This document shows positions 32,436 through 41,085 of a DNA stretch of 64,000 nt, piece by piece. This DNA comes from Pseudoduganella buxea. Lineage in GTDB: Bacteria; Pseudomonadota; Gammaproteobacteria; Burkholderiales; Burkholderiaceae_D. Under the pieces are notes generated by a model that saw nothing but the letters and a program-made list of their open reading frames with translations, did not search any database and was not told the origin of the DNA. The stretch is taken from contig NZ_WNKZ01000012.1 of the NCBI RefSeq assembly GCF_009720835.1, forward strand, positions 1 through 64,000, in the 5' to 3' direction. Every line of letters begins with the position of its first letter. Position 1 is the first letter of the stretch. The position numbers and the translations under genes were made by a program.

Positions 32436-34157
32436 ATGAGTTGGTATCAAAGCACGGTGCTGTCACCGTTACGCTGGCTCGACCTGGGCCGGCAGGACGC
32501 GCCTGCCGCGTCCATCGACCGGCGTGGCGCCATTCCCGGGGCGGAAGCGTGGATGGTGTTCGGCATGCGCCTGCTGCTGGCCGTCTCGGCGCTGCTGACC
32601 CTGTATATCGGGCCGGACGGCGTCGTGCTGGCCGGGCGCTGGGCCTGGATGATCTTCACGGCGTATGCATTGCACAGTCTCGTCCTGCTGTGCGTGGCCC
32701 GGTCGCGCGCCGGCTTCTGGCACGGCCCTGTTATCTACTGGCTCGACATCGGCTGGTATGGCCTGATGTTGTGCGCCACCGATGGCGTGCGCAGCCCCTT
32801 CTTCTCGTTCTTCTTCTTTGCCATCCTGGCCACGTCGTTCCGCCGCGGCTTCGATGCCGGCGCGCGGCTGACCTTGGGCTCGGCCCTGGTCGCCACGGGG
32901 GCCGTGCTGGCCGCCCATGGCCTGGTGAATATCCAGTTGCTGCTGCTGCGCGCCACCTTCGTGCTGGCGCTTGGGTACATGATCGCGTTCTGGGGCGGCC
33001 TGGCTGTCGACCAGCGCCGCCGCCTGGCGCTGCTGCGCGATGTCAGCCGGCTGTCCAACCCCCGGTTCGGCGTGCAGCACACGCTGGACTCGCTGATGGC
33101 AAAAATCCTGCGCTTCTACCGGGGCACTACCTGCGTCCTGCTGATGCAGGATAACAGCGGGCGCTGGATGCTCAACACCGTACACCACCCCAGCACGGGT
33201 CGCGCCATCAGCCACAACAGCATTTCCGATGCGGCCGTGCTGCCGCTGCTGAACCTGGGCGAAACCGCCACCGTGCTGTACCGGGGTACCGCCCGGCCCC
33301 TGGTGCCCTACGATATTCCCGCCGCCCAGCTGGCCACGGGCGAACAGGACTGGACCGAGATCGATCCGGCCGCCTGCGAAGGCATTGCCGACCTGCTGGA
33401 CACGAGCTCCTTCATCAGCGCGGCGCTGCCGCTGCGCAAGGGCGCCGGCCGCATCTTCGTCACGTCGGCCGAGCGGCTGCGCCGGGGCGACGCCACCTTC
33501 CTCAACCATATCGTGCAGCAGGCCTTCCCCGTCATCGAGACCATCGACCTGCTGGACCGGCTGGCTTCGGATGCGGCCTTTCGCGAGCGCCAAAAAATCG
33601 CGCGCGACTTGCACGACAGCACAATCCAGCCGTATATCGGCCTGCGCCACGCGGTGGCCGCCATCCGCAACCAGGCCGGCGACGACAACCCCGTCGCGCC
33701 CGACCTGGACCGGCTGACCGAGATGTGCACGGAGGTGATCGGCGACATGCGCCAGTTCGCCCAGCGCTTCCGCAGCGGACGGCAGGAAGAGCCGGAGCTG
33801 CTGTTCGCGCTGCGGCGCCAGATCGCCCAGGTGCGATCGTTCTACGATATCGACGTCACGCTCGACGCGCAGGACGCGCCCGTCATCAACGACCGCATGG
33901 CCGCCGAGGTGTTCCAGATCGTCACCGAAGGCATCAGCAATATCCGCAAGCACACGAGAGTGCGCAGCGCTACCGTGCGCCTGGCTGACGACAACGGCCA
34001 GCTGGCCATCGATATCGTCAACCCCGCCGGCGAGCGCGCCGTGCCGGCGCCGTTCATGCCCGTGTCGATTGCCGAACGCGTGCTGTCGCTGGGCGGCACC
34101 CTGAGCGTCGAGCCCACCGCGTGGCAGACGCAGCTGCGCATCCGCATTCCCACCTGA
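32436..34157 (+). CDS. NarL-type sensor histidine kinase
   Basis: The 573-residue membrane kinase has about five hydrophobic segments in the first 190 residues, a GAF-like cytoplasmic domain (about 205-370), and a HisKA_3 motif RERQKIARDLHDSTIQPYIG with phosphoacceptor His393. The HATPase_c domain (VFQIVTEGISNIRKHT) is degenerate at its end but recognisable. ATG at 32436 with AGGAA upstream is chosen over the in-frame 32373. It is coupled to the response regulator 23 bp downstream and sits between the two Tad operons, which it probably controls. The signal is unknown. Confidence 0.85.
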   Translation: MSWYQSTVLSPLRWLDLGRQDAPAASIDRRGAIPGAEAWMVFGMRLLLAVSALLTLYIGPDGVVLAGRWAWMIFTAYALHSLVLLCVARSRAGFWHGPVIYWLDIGWYGLMLCATDGVRSPFFSFFFFAILATSFRRGFDAGARLTLGSALVATGAVLAAHGLVNIQLLLLRATFVLALGYMIAFWGGLAVDQRRRLALLRDVSRLSNPRFGVQHTLDSLMAKILRFYRGTTCVLLMQDNSGRWMLNTVHHPSTGRAISHNSISDAAVLPLLNLGETATVLYRGTARPLVPYDIPAAQLATGEQDWTEIDPAACEGIADLLDTSSFISAALPLRKGAGRIFVTSAERLRRGDATFLNHIVQQAFPVIETIDLLDRLASDAAFRERQKIARDLHDSTIQPYIGLRHAVAAIRNQAGDDNPVAPDLDRLTEMCTEVIGDMRQFAQRFRSGRQEEPELLFALRRQIAQVRSFYDIDVTLDAQDAPVINDRMAAEVFQIVTEGISNIRKHTRVRSATVRLADDNGQLAIDIVNPAGERAVPAPFMPVSIAERVLSLGGTLSVEPTAWQTQLRIRIPT

Positions 34158-34180
34158 TCACCGCTATCCCTGGAGAGACC

Positions 34181-34837
34181 ATGACGATCCGCATCATGCT
34201 GGTGGACGACCACAAGACCATGCTGTGGGGGCTGGAACGGCTGATCCAGGCCGAGGCCCCCGCGTTGAGCCTCGTTGGCAGCGCCGCCGACGCGGCCGAA
34301 GCCACGGCCCTGTGCGCCGCGTTGAAGCCGGACATCGTGCTGCTCGACCTCGACCTGAAGGGCAGCAGCTCGCTGGAGATCCTGCCGGCGCTGCTGGCGA
34401 ACGGCGTCACGCGCGCCGTCATCCTCAGCGCCAACCGCGACCAGGCCACGTTGACCAATGCCGTCAAGCTGGGCGCGCGCGGCGTCGTCAGCAAGGAAGC
34501 GGCGACGGAGGATGTATTGGCCGCCGTGCGCAAGGTGCACGCGGGCGACCTGTGGCTGGACCAGTCGCTGATGCAGGCTTTGCTGGGCCAGATCGTCGCG
34601 CCCACGCCCCGCGCCGACCCGGAAGCGGCGCGCATCGCCTCGCTGACGGCGCGCGAGCGCGAAGTGGTCGGCATGATCGTGCAGGGCAAGGGCGCCCTGA
34701 ACAAGGACCTGGCCGAGCGGGCCTTCATTTCCGAACGCACCTTGCGCAACCACCTGACGACGATCTACCAGAAGCTCGACGTGGCCAACCGGCTGGAACT
34801 GTATGTCTACGCCACCCGCCACGGCATGGGCAATTAG
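34181..34837 (+). CDS. NarL/LuxR-family response regulator
   Basis: The 218-residue protein has a receiver domain with Asp56 (DIVLLDLDL) as phosphoacceptor, and a LuxR-type HTH at about 150-205 (LTAREREVVGMIVQGKGALN, TLRNHLTTIYQKLDV). GGAGAGACC precedes the ATG. It is co-transcribed with the kinase. Its position between tadEFG and flp makes both promoters likely targets, but no binding site was identified. Confidence 0.9.
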   Translation: MTIRIMLVDDHKTMLWGLERLIQAEAPALSLVGSAADAAEATALCAALKPDIVLLDLDLKGSSSLEILPALLANGVTRAVILSANRDQATLTNAVKLGARGVVSKEAATEDVLAAVRKVHAGDLWLDQSLMQALLGQIVAPTPRADPEAARIASLTAREREVVGMIVQGKGALNKDLAERAFISERTLRNHLTTIYQKLDVANRLELYVYATRHGMGN

Positions 34838-35004
34838 GTCCATCCGGTACGCATCTAGTACATATGTACCAGGCCGGGGTGGCGGACAGTCCTACCCAAA
34901 AAGGGAGGTTTGACGGATGTGCAAGGGCAGTGCCCTGCGTACGATGTCGTTCATGCGCTGCGCACTGATTCATGCGGCGCGACGGCAACCGGACAGGAGC
35001 AGAC

Positions 35005-35139
35005 GTGTACGACAAAGAAGATTTCCCGGAACAGCAATACGAACGCACGGGAACGCCGACGATGTCGTACGTGATTCTGACCGCCCTCGTTGCAGTCGTC
35101 GGCTTCATCGCGGTACTGGCCGCATGGACTGGCGCATAA
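35005..35139 (+). CDS. 44-residue single-pass membrane protein upstream of flp
   Basis: A GTG at 35005 with ACAGGAG nine bases upstream opens a short frame: a charged 20-residue N-terminus (YDKEDFPEQQYERTGTPTM) and then SYVILTALVAVVGFIAVLAA, a clear membrane helix, ending WTGA. A longer form from the ATG at 34972 is possible. It lies 33 bp before the flp start and should be co-transcribed with it. No family was recognised; it is too short for routine gene finding. Confidence 0.5.
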   Translation: MYDKEDFPEQQYERTGTPTMSYVILTALVAVVGFIAVLAAWTGA

Positions 35140-35172
35140 GCACCGACCAACCTCTCATTCGAAGGACACACT

Positions 35173-35343
35173 ATGCAATTCATCAAGAACTTCATTAAAG
35201 AAGAAGACGGCGTCACCGCCATCGAATACGCACTGATCGCAGCACTGATCGCCGGCGTCATCGGCGTGACCGTCGGTACCCTGGGTACCAACATCAAGGG
35301 CATCTTCGAGAAAGTCACCAAAGCGATCGCCGGCACGGCCTAA
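35173..35343 (+). CDS. flp: Flp/Fap-type pilin
   Basis: This 56-residue prepilin starts MQFIKNFIKEEDG and is cleaved after that Gly13. The mature part begins VTAIEYALIAALIAGVIGVT, with the Glu-Tyr pair that defines Flp pilins, and ends in a short amphipathic tail. It is the major subunit of the Tad pilus. AAGGA lies nine bases before the ATG. A hairpin with a T run directly after the gene (35381-35412) probably reduces transcription into the machinery genes. Confidence 0.95.
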   Translation: MQFIKNFIKEEDGVTAIEYALIAALIAGVIGVTVGTLGTNIKGIFEKVTKAIAGTA

Positions 35344-35380
35344 GCACTACCGCAAGGGCGCGCCGCCACGGCGCGCCACG

Positions 35381-35412
35381 GTCCGGAACCGGTTCGCCCG
35401 TTCCGGACTTTT
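35381..35412 (+). terminator. Terminator or attenuator between flp and the prepilin peptidase gene
   Basis: GTCCGGAAC and GTTCCGGAC form a 9-bp stem around a 10-nt loop, followed by TTTTA. A second GC hairpin (GGCGCGCC-GCCA-CGGCGCGCC) precedes it. Partial read-through would make flp mRNA more abundant than the assembly genes. Confidence 0.7.
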
Positions 35413-35432
35413 ACTTTATAACGGAGCCCACC

Positions 35433-35996
35433 TTGTCATCCCTGCCACTGATGTTGCTATCCGCCCTGCTCGGCCTGGCCGTCTGGCATGACCTGCGTGC
35501 GCGCCGTATCCCGAATTTCGTTGTCTTCCCCGGCGCCCTGCTGGCGCTGGCGCTGCATGCGCTGCTGCCGGCCGGCGCGGGGCTGTTCGGCACGCCGATG
35601 GGCGCCCTGGGCATTCTGTCCTCGCTGGGCGGCCTGGCGCTGGGCCTGGCCTTGCTGCTGCCGATGTACGTGCTGCGCCTGATGGGTGCCGGCGACGTCA
35701 AGCTGCTGGCCATGGTGGGCGCCTTCGTCGGCACCGGCGATATCCTCACCGTCGGCATCGCCACCCTGCTGGCCGGCGGCGTGCTGGCCATCGTCGTCGC
35801 CGCATGGGGCGGCAGCCTGCGCCGCGTATTGGGCAATACCTACCAGACCATGCTGCATGCCGGGCTGACCGGACTGCGTGATGGCATCGCCCTGCCGGCC
35901 GCCGCAAGCGGCCGCCTGCCGTATGCCGTTGCCATCGCTGCCGGCACCGGCGCCTGCGTGCTGTGGCTGCGCGCGTTCGGGGAGCTGCCGCTGTGA
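35433..35996 (+). CDS. cpaA: Prepilin peptidase TadV/CpaA (A24 family)
   Basis: The 187-residue polytopic protein has the aspartyl-protease motifs of A24 peptidases: D in AVWHDLRARRIPN and the GxGD motif in LMGAGDVKLLAMVG. It processes Flp and the TadE-type pseudopilins in this locus. The start is TTG at 35433 with ACGGAG upstream. Its stop overlaps the GTG of the next gene (GTGA). Confidence 0.85.
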   Translation: MSSLPLMLLSALLGLAVWHDLRARRIPNFVVFPGALLALALHALLPAGAGLFGTPMGALGILSSLGGLALGLALLLPMYVLRLMGAGDVKLLAMVGAFVGTGDILTVGIATLLAGGVLAIVVAAWGGSLRRVLGNTYQTMLHAGLTGLRDGIALPAAASGRLPYAVAIAAGTGACVLWLRAFGELPL

Positions 35997-37345
35997 GCGA
36001 AACGATCATGGCCCCGGCCGACGCGCGCGCCCCGCGCACCGTCGACGACACCGGCCTGCCCTTCCTGTTCCTGGCCGAACTGGTGGCGAAAGTGCTGCAC
36101 CAGCGGGGCCAGCTGCGCCTGCCGGAACTGGCCTCCCACCTGAAACTGAGCGTCAGCGTCATCGATCCGCTGATCGCCTTCCTGCGCGCCGAGAAGCTGT
36201 GCGAAGTGGCGCGCATCGGCAACAGCGGCACCGATGCCGATCTGTCCTATGTGCTGACGGAAGGCGGCCGCGTGCGCGCCGCCACGGCGCTGGGCCGCAA
36301 TGCCTACGCCGGCCCCGCGCCCGTCACCCTGGCGGCCTACACGGCACAGGTGCAGGCGCAGAGCGTGGCGGGCGTGCATGTCACCCGCGCGCACATGGCG
36401 GCCACCTTCGACGGCATCGTCGTCAATCCCCGCGTGCTGGCGCAACTGGGGTCGGCCATGAACTCGGGCCGCGCGCTGTTCCTGCACGGCCAGGCCGGCA
36501 GCGGCAAGACCTTCCTGGCCGAGCGCCTGCGCAACCTGCTGTCTGGCGCCATCGCCGTGCCGCACGCGCTGATGGTCGACGGCGAAGTGATTCCCTTCTT
36601 CGACAATGTGCAGCACCAGCTGGTGGAAGAGACGGTCGCGGCCAGCACCGGCTTCGACCGCGGCACCGCGCCGGACATGCGCTGGGTGCGCGGCGTGCGC
36701 CGCCCCGCGGCGCTGGCCGGCGGCGAACTGACGCTGGACATGCTGGATTTGCGCTTCGACGCGCATACCCGCCTGTACCAGGCACCGCCGCACCTGAAAT
36801 CGAACAACGGCATCTTCATCATCGACGACCTGGGGCGCCAGCGCTGCTCGCCGGAAGAGCTGATGAACCGGTGGATCGTGCCGATGGACCGCAACGTCGA
36901 TTACCTGACGCTGCACACGGGCCACACCTTCCAGGTGCCGTTCGACGTGATCGTCGTGTTCTCGTCGAACTTCGTGCCGCACCGCCTGTCCGATGGCGCA
37001 TTCCTGCGCCGCCTGGGCTACAAGATCGAAGTGCCGCCGGCCTCGGAAACCGAATACCACCAGTTGTTCCGCCAGGCCTGCGACCAGGCCGGCGTGGCGT
37101 TCGATGCGGCCGTCTTCGAATACCTGCTCGACTGCCACCGCCAGCGCGACGTGCCGCTGCTGGCCTGCTACCCGCGCGACCTGCTGCGCCAGCTGCGCGA
37201 CCTGGCACGTTATGAAGACCGCCCCCCGGAACTGAGCCGCCCGAACCTGGACTGGGCCTGGGATAACTATTTTGCCGCGGGCAGCCTGCATGGCTGCGCC
37301 CTGGAGCTGGAACGCCGCGAACGCGGCAGGATGGAGAACGACTGA
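35993..37345 (+). CDS. AAA-type ATPase of the Tad locus
   Basis: The 450-residue cytoplasmic ATPase has an N-terminal winged-helix-like region (about 20-75), Walker A GQAGSGKT at 166-173, Walker B IFIIDDLG, and a sensor segment VIVVFSSNF. The GTG at 35993 is coupled to the peptidase stop by 4 nt, and its own stop overlaps cpaB (TGATG), so it is firmly part of the operon. Tad loci of several betaproteobacteria carry this extra ATPase, but it is not the secretion motor; that is CpaF, encoded further on. Its function is unknown. Confidence 0.75.
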   Translation: MSETIMAPADARAPRTVDDTGLPFLFLAELVAKVLHQRGQLRLPELASHLKLSVSVIDPLIAFLRAEKLCEVARIGNSGTDADLSYVLTEGGRVRAATALGRNAYAGPAPVTLAAYTAQVQAQSVAGVHVTRAHMAATFDGIVVNPRVLAQLGSAMNSGRALFLHGQAGSGKTFLAERLRNLLSGAIAVPHALMVDGEVIPFFDNVQHQLVEETVAASTGFDRGTAPDMRWVRGVRRPAALAGGELTLDMLDLRFDAHTRLYQAPPHLKSNNGIFIIDDLGRQRCSPEELMNRWIVPMDRNVDYLTLHTGHTFQVPFDVIVVFSSNFVPHRLSDGAFLRRLGYKIEVPPASETEYHQLFRQACDQAGVAFDAAVFEYLLDCHRQRDVPLLACYPRDLLRQLRDLARYEDRPPELSRPNLDWAWDNYFAAGSLHGCALELERRERGRMEND

Positions 37346-38199
37346 TGCGAAATTCACGATCACTGCTCATTATCGGCGTGGCCCTGTTCCTGGCGCTGGC
37401 CGCCGTGCTGGTCGCGGCCAAGCTGATGAGCGACCAGGGCCCCAGCGGCACGCGCGTGGCCGTTGCCGCCGCCGATATCGGCCAGGGCGCGCGCCTGGTG
37501 CCCACCAACCTGCAACTGGTCGAGTGGCCAAGCGGCTCGGTGCCGCCCGGTGCCATCACGGACCTGAAGCTGCTGGAGAACCGCGTCACCCGCACCGATA
37601 TCGGCAACGGTGAACCGATCCTGGAATCGAAGCTGGCGCCGCCCGGCACCACCGGTGGCCTGTCCGCCGTCGTCGCCGCCGGCAAGCGCGCCATGACGGT
37701 GCGCGTCAACGACGTGGTCGGCGTGGCCGGTTTCGCCCTGCCGGGCAATTATGTCGACATCCTCGTCAACCTGGCCGCAGGTGCCAGCGACAACGGCGTG
37801 CGTGAGCAGTCGATCTCGAAGATCGTGCTGGAACGCATCCTCGTGCTGGCCGTGGCGCAGGAATCGAACCGCGACGACACCAAGCCGCGCGTCGTCAATG
37901 CCGTGACCCTGGAACTGACGCCGGACCAGGTCGAAAAGCTCGACCTGGCGCGCAGCATCGGTTCGCTGTCGCTGGTGCTGCGCAACCAGGTCGACCCGCA
38001 GCCGGCCAACACGGTAGGCGCCACGCGCGAATCCGTGCTGGGCCTGCCGCCGGCAAAGGCGCCCGCACCCGTGCGTGCCGAGGCCCCGCGCCCGGCGAGC
38101 GCTCCTGCCCGTCCGCCCGCGCCCCGCGCCGAAGGCGTACTGGTGATCCGCGGCCTGGACGCCGCACCGCAAGCATTTGATTCGAAGGCACCGCAATGA
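37345..38199 (+). CDS. cpaB: Flp pilus assembly protein CpaB (RcpC)
   Basis: The 284-residue protein has an N-terminal membrane segment (LLIIGVALFLALAAVLVAAK), a SAF-like domain (RVAVAAADIGQGARLVPTNL) and a beta-rich centre (GKRAMTVRVNDVVGVAGFAL). The C-terminal 50 residues are rich in Pro and Ala. CpaB sits in the periplasm and stabilises the secretin. It overlaps both neighbours by 1-4 nt. Confidence 0.87.
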   Translation: MRNSRSLLIIGVALFLALAAVLVAAKLMSDQGPSGTRVAVAAADIGQGARLVPTNLQLVEWPSGSVPPGAITDLKLLENRVTRTDIGNGEPILESKLAPPGTTGGLSAVVAAGKRAMTVRVNDVVGVAGFALPGNYVDILVNLAAGASDNGVREQSISKIVLERILVLAVAQESNRDDTKPRVVNAVTLELTPDQVEKLDLARSIGSLSLVLRNQVDPQPANTVGATRESVLGLPPAKAPAPVRAEAPRPASAPARPPAPRAEGVLVIRGLDAAPQAFDSKAPQ

Positions 38200-39629
38200 C
38201 GCACGCACTGAACAAGACCCTGCTGGCCGCCGCGCTGGCGCTGGCGATGGACGCCGGCTGGGCCGCCACCGACTGTATCGACCTGAAGGGCGGCGCCACC
38301 CAGCGGCTCGAACTGGTGCGCGGCAAGTCCGTGCTGAAGCGCTTCTGCTCCCCGGCCGCGCAAGTGACCGTGGGCGCGCCGGAAGTGGCCAATGTCGTCG
38401 TGCCGAACGTGAACGAAGTCGTCATCGTCGCGCGCGCCGTCGGCACCACCAATATGATCGTGTCCGGACGCGACCAGCGTTCGACCGTGTTCGATATCGC
38501 CGTCACCGTCGATACGGCGCCGCTGCGCGCGCAGTTCGACACGCTGTTCCCGGACGAAAAGGGCATCCACCTGGGCAGCACGGGCAACACGCTGGTGCTG
38601 TCCGGCATGGTCAGCGATTCGGCCGTGGCCGGCCAGCTGATGGCCCTGGCCACCGCCTTCCAGGAGAGTGCCGCGCCGGCCGCCGGCGCCTCCGCCGGTG
38701 CTGGCAGCCCGCCCGCCAGCGGCGTCGGTGCGCCAGCCGCCGCCGCGCCGGCAGCGGCATCTTCCACCCAGCCGAAGGTGCTGAACATGCTGTCCATCGC
38801 CGCGCCCCAGCAGGTGCTGCTGGAAGTGAAGATCGCCGAGGTCTCCAAGTCCCTGGTCGACCAGCTGGGCGCGACGCTTGGCTATACCAAGACCAACGGC
38901 AGCTGGAGCTACGGCATCCTTTCGAGACTGCTGTCCGAGACGGGCAATGGCATCACGGCGTTCAAGAACAGCACCACGCAGCTGACCATCGATGGCCAGA
39001 AGCGCGATGGCCTGATCAAGGTGCTGGCCGAGCCGACCGTGATGGCCGTCAGCGGCCAGGAGGCCAGCTTCCTGGCAGGCGGCACGATCTTCATTCCCGT
39101 GGCCCAGAACAATGTGTCCGGTACGACCACCATCACCCTGGAAGAAAAGCAGTACGGCGTGGCCGTCAAGTTCACGCCGACCGTGCTGGCCGGTGGCCGC
39201 ATCAACCTGCGCGTGGCGCCTGAAGTGTCGGAACTGAACCGCGAAGGCATCGGCATCAGTGTCAGCGGCTCGACCGCGACGGCGATCCTGCCCGCCTTCA
39301 CGACGCGACGCGCCACCACCACGGTACAGCTGCAGGATGGCGAGAGCTTCGCCATCGGTGGCCTGATCCGCAACAACGTGACCAGCAATATCAAGCGCTT
39401 CCCCTTCCTGGGCGATGTGCCCGTGCTGGGCACGCTGTTCCGCAGCAGCGACTTCCAGAACGACCGCACCGAGCTGGTATTCATCGTCACGCCGCACCTG
39501 GCCAAACCGCTGCCGGCCGCGCCGCGCCTGCCGACCGACGACTACGTGCAGCCCACGCGCGCGCAGTTCCTGATCGGCGGCCAGCACGAAGGCCCGGCCA
39601 AGACCGACGCACCGAAGGACAAGCCATGA
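38196..39629 (+). CDS. cpaC: Tad secretin CpaC (RcpA)
   Basis: The outer-membrane channel for the Flp pilus has 477 residues. There is a signal peptide, an N-terminal BON-like region (LKRFCSPAAQVTVGAPEVAN), an Ala/Gly-rich linker (about 155-190), and the secretin core with PTVMAVSGQEASFLAGG, FTPTVLAGGRINLRV and FLGDVPVLGTLFRSSDFQND. The ATG overlaps the cpaB stop by 4 nt, and the stop overlaps the lipoprotein gene in the same way. Confidence 0.9.
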   Translation: MTHALNKTLLAAALALAMDAGWAATDCIDLKGGATQRLELVRGKSVLKRFCSPAAQVTVGAPEVANVVVPNVNEVVIVARAVGTTNMIVSGRDQRSTVFDIAVTVDTAPLRAQFDTLFPDEKGIHLGSTGNTLVLSGMVSDSAVAGQLMALATAFQESAAPAAGASAGAGSPPASGVGAPAAAAPAAASSTQPKVLNMLSIAAPQQVLLEVKIAEVSKSLVDQLGATLGYTKTNGSWSYGILSRLLSETGNGITAFKNSTTQLTIDGQKRDGLIKVLAEPTVMAVSGQEASFLAGGTIFIPVAQNNVSGTTTITLEEKQYGVAVKFTPTVLAGGRINLRVAPEVSELNREGIGISVSGSTATAILPAFTTRRATTTVQLQDGESFAIGGLIRNNVTSNIKRFPFLGDVPVLGTLFRSSDFQNDRTELVFIVTPHLAKPLPAAPRLPTDDYVQPTRAQFLIGGQHEGPAKTDAPKDKP

Positions 39630-39877
39630 TTTTCTTCCGACCTCTCATCCTCCTGCTGGCATCGGGCCTCCTGCTGGGCGGCTGCGCCAGCAACGAGCCG
39701 GCCGGCACCGGCAACACCGTGCGCAACATCATGGCCAGCCAGATCCTGCCGCCGCAGCTGGACAAGCGCCGTGCCGGTACCGATGCCGGCATCGCCATCT
39801 CGGCCTTCGAGAATTACCAGAAATCGTACGAGACGCCGAAGGCGCAAAACGACAACCCGACGTTCGGCAAGAAGTAA
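39626..39877 (+). CDS. Small Tad-locus lipoprotein
   Basis: The 83-residue protein has lipobox LLGGC (Cys20) and a short polar mature part (QILPPQLDKRRAGTDAGIAI). It sits between the secretin and CpaE, a position where a pilotin-like or secretin-associated lipoprotein is expected. No family was recognised. It is coupled to cpaC by a 4-nt overlap. Confidence 0.7.
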   Translation: MIFFRPLILLLASGLLLGGCASNEPAGTGNTVRNIMASQILPPQLDKRRAGTDAGIAISAFENYQKSYETPKAQNDNPTFGKK

Positions 39878-39887
39878 GGAAGCCATC

Positions 39888-41060
39888 ATGAAAATTGCCG
39901 TCCTGTCCCGCGACGACCGCCACCTGATCGAGCTGGCACGCCAGCTGCGCACGCGTCCCGGTGCCGATGAAGTCGACATGATTCCCGGCTCGCCGGCGCG
40001 CCTGACGACGCTGGCCGACGATGCCGTGCCGGACGTGCTGGTGGTCGACCAGCCCCGCGCCGAAGAAGGTGACCTGGACCAGCTCGAACGCCTGGGCCAC
40101 CTGTTCCCGCAGATGGCCTTCATCGTGCTGTCGGGCGACCTGTCGCAGGAATTCCTGCTGCGTGCCATGCGCGCCGGCGTGCGCGAAGTGCTGCCGGCGT
40201 CGCCCCAGCCGGCCGCGATGACGCAGGCACTGGACCGCATCGCCGAGAAGCTGGGCAACCAGGGTGGCGCCAACGGCAAGGTGCTGGCCTTCATTTCCTG
40301 TAAAGGCGGCAGCGGCTCGACCTTCCTGGCGACCAACCTGGCCTATGCCTTGTCCGCCGGCGGCACCAAGCGCGTCGCGCTGATCGACATGAACCTGCAG
40401 TTCGGCGACGCCTCGCTGTTCGTCTCGGACATCAAGCCGCTGGCGACCCTGTCGGACGTGGCGACGCAGATCCACCGTCTCGACCCGTCGTTCCTGGCCT
40501 CGTCGATGGTCAGTGTCACGCCGAACTATAGCGTGCTGGCCGCGCCGTCCGACCCGGCCCATGCCAGCGACGTCAAGCCCGAGCATATCGACGCCATCGT
40601 CAAGCTGGCACGCCGCCAATACGATTTCATCGTGCTGGACGTGGGCCGCAGCCTGGACCCGGTCAGCATCCGCGCGCTCGATCACGCCGACACGATCTAC
40701 CCCGTCCTGCAGATGACCTTGCCGTATATCCGCGACGGCAAGCGCCTGCTGACGGTGTTCCGCAACCTCGACTACGGCAAGGACAAGGTCGAGCTGATCG
40801 TCAACCGCCACGACAAGAACAGCGATATCCGGCTGAAGGACCTGGAAGAGGCCTTCGACACGCCCATCCTGCGCACCATGCCGAACCATTACGACGCCGC
40901 AGCGAAATCCGTCAACCAGGGCGTGCCCGTCACGCGCCTGATGCCGGAAAGCCCGCTCTCCATCGCGCTGCACGACATGGCGCGCGACCTGGCCGGCGTG
41001 GCCGCGCCGCAGCAGGCCACGGGCCTGATGTCGCGCCTGTTCGGCCGCCGCGCCGCCTGA
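39888..41060 (+). CDS. cpaE: Pilus localisation ATPase CpaE (TadZ)
   Basis: The 390-residue protein combines an atypical receiver-like domain (MKIAVLSRDDRHLIELARQL, then FIVLSGDLSQEFLLRAMRAG) with a ParA/MinD ATPase carrying the deviant Walker A KGGSGST and VALIDMNLQFGDASLF. TadZ proteins mark the polar site where the Tad machine assembles. AGGA lies before the ATG at 39888. It follows the lipoprotein gene by 10 bp. Confidence 0.88.
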   Translation: MKIAVLSRDDRHLIELARQLRTRPGADEVDMIPGSPARLTTLADDAVPDVLVVDQPRAEEGDLDQLERLGHLFPQMAFIVLSGDLSQEFLLRAMRAGVREVLPASPQPAAMTQALDRIAEKLGNQGGANGKVLAFISCKGGSGSTFLATNLAYALSAGGTKRVALIDMNLQFGDASLFVSDIKPLATLSDVATQIHRLDPSFLASSMVSVTPNYSVLAAPSDPAHASDVKPEHIDAIVKLARRQYDFIVLDVGRSLDPVSIRALDHADTIYPVLQMTLPYIRDGKRLLTVFRNLDYGKDKVELIVNRHDKNSDIRLKDLEEAFDTPILRTMPNHYDAAAKSVNQGVPVTRLMPESPLSIALHDMARDLAGVAAPQQATGLMSRLFGRRAA

Positions 41061-41085
41061 TTGCCGGACCGTTTTAGGACACACG

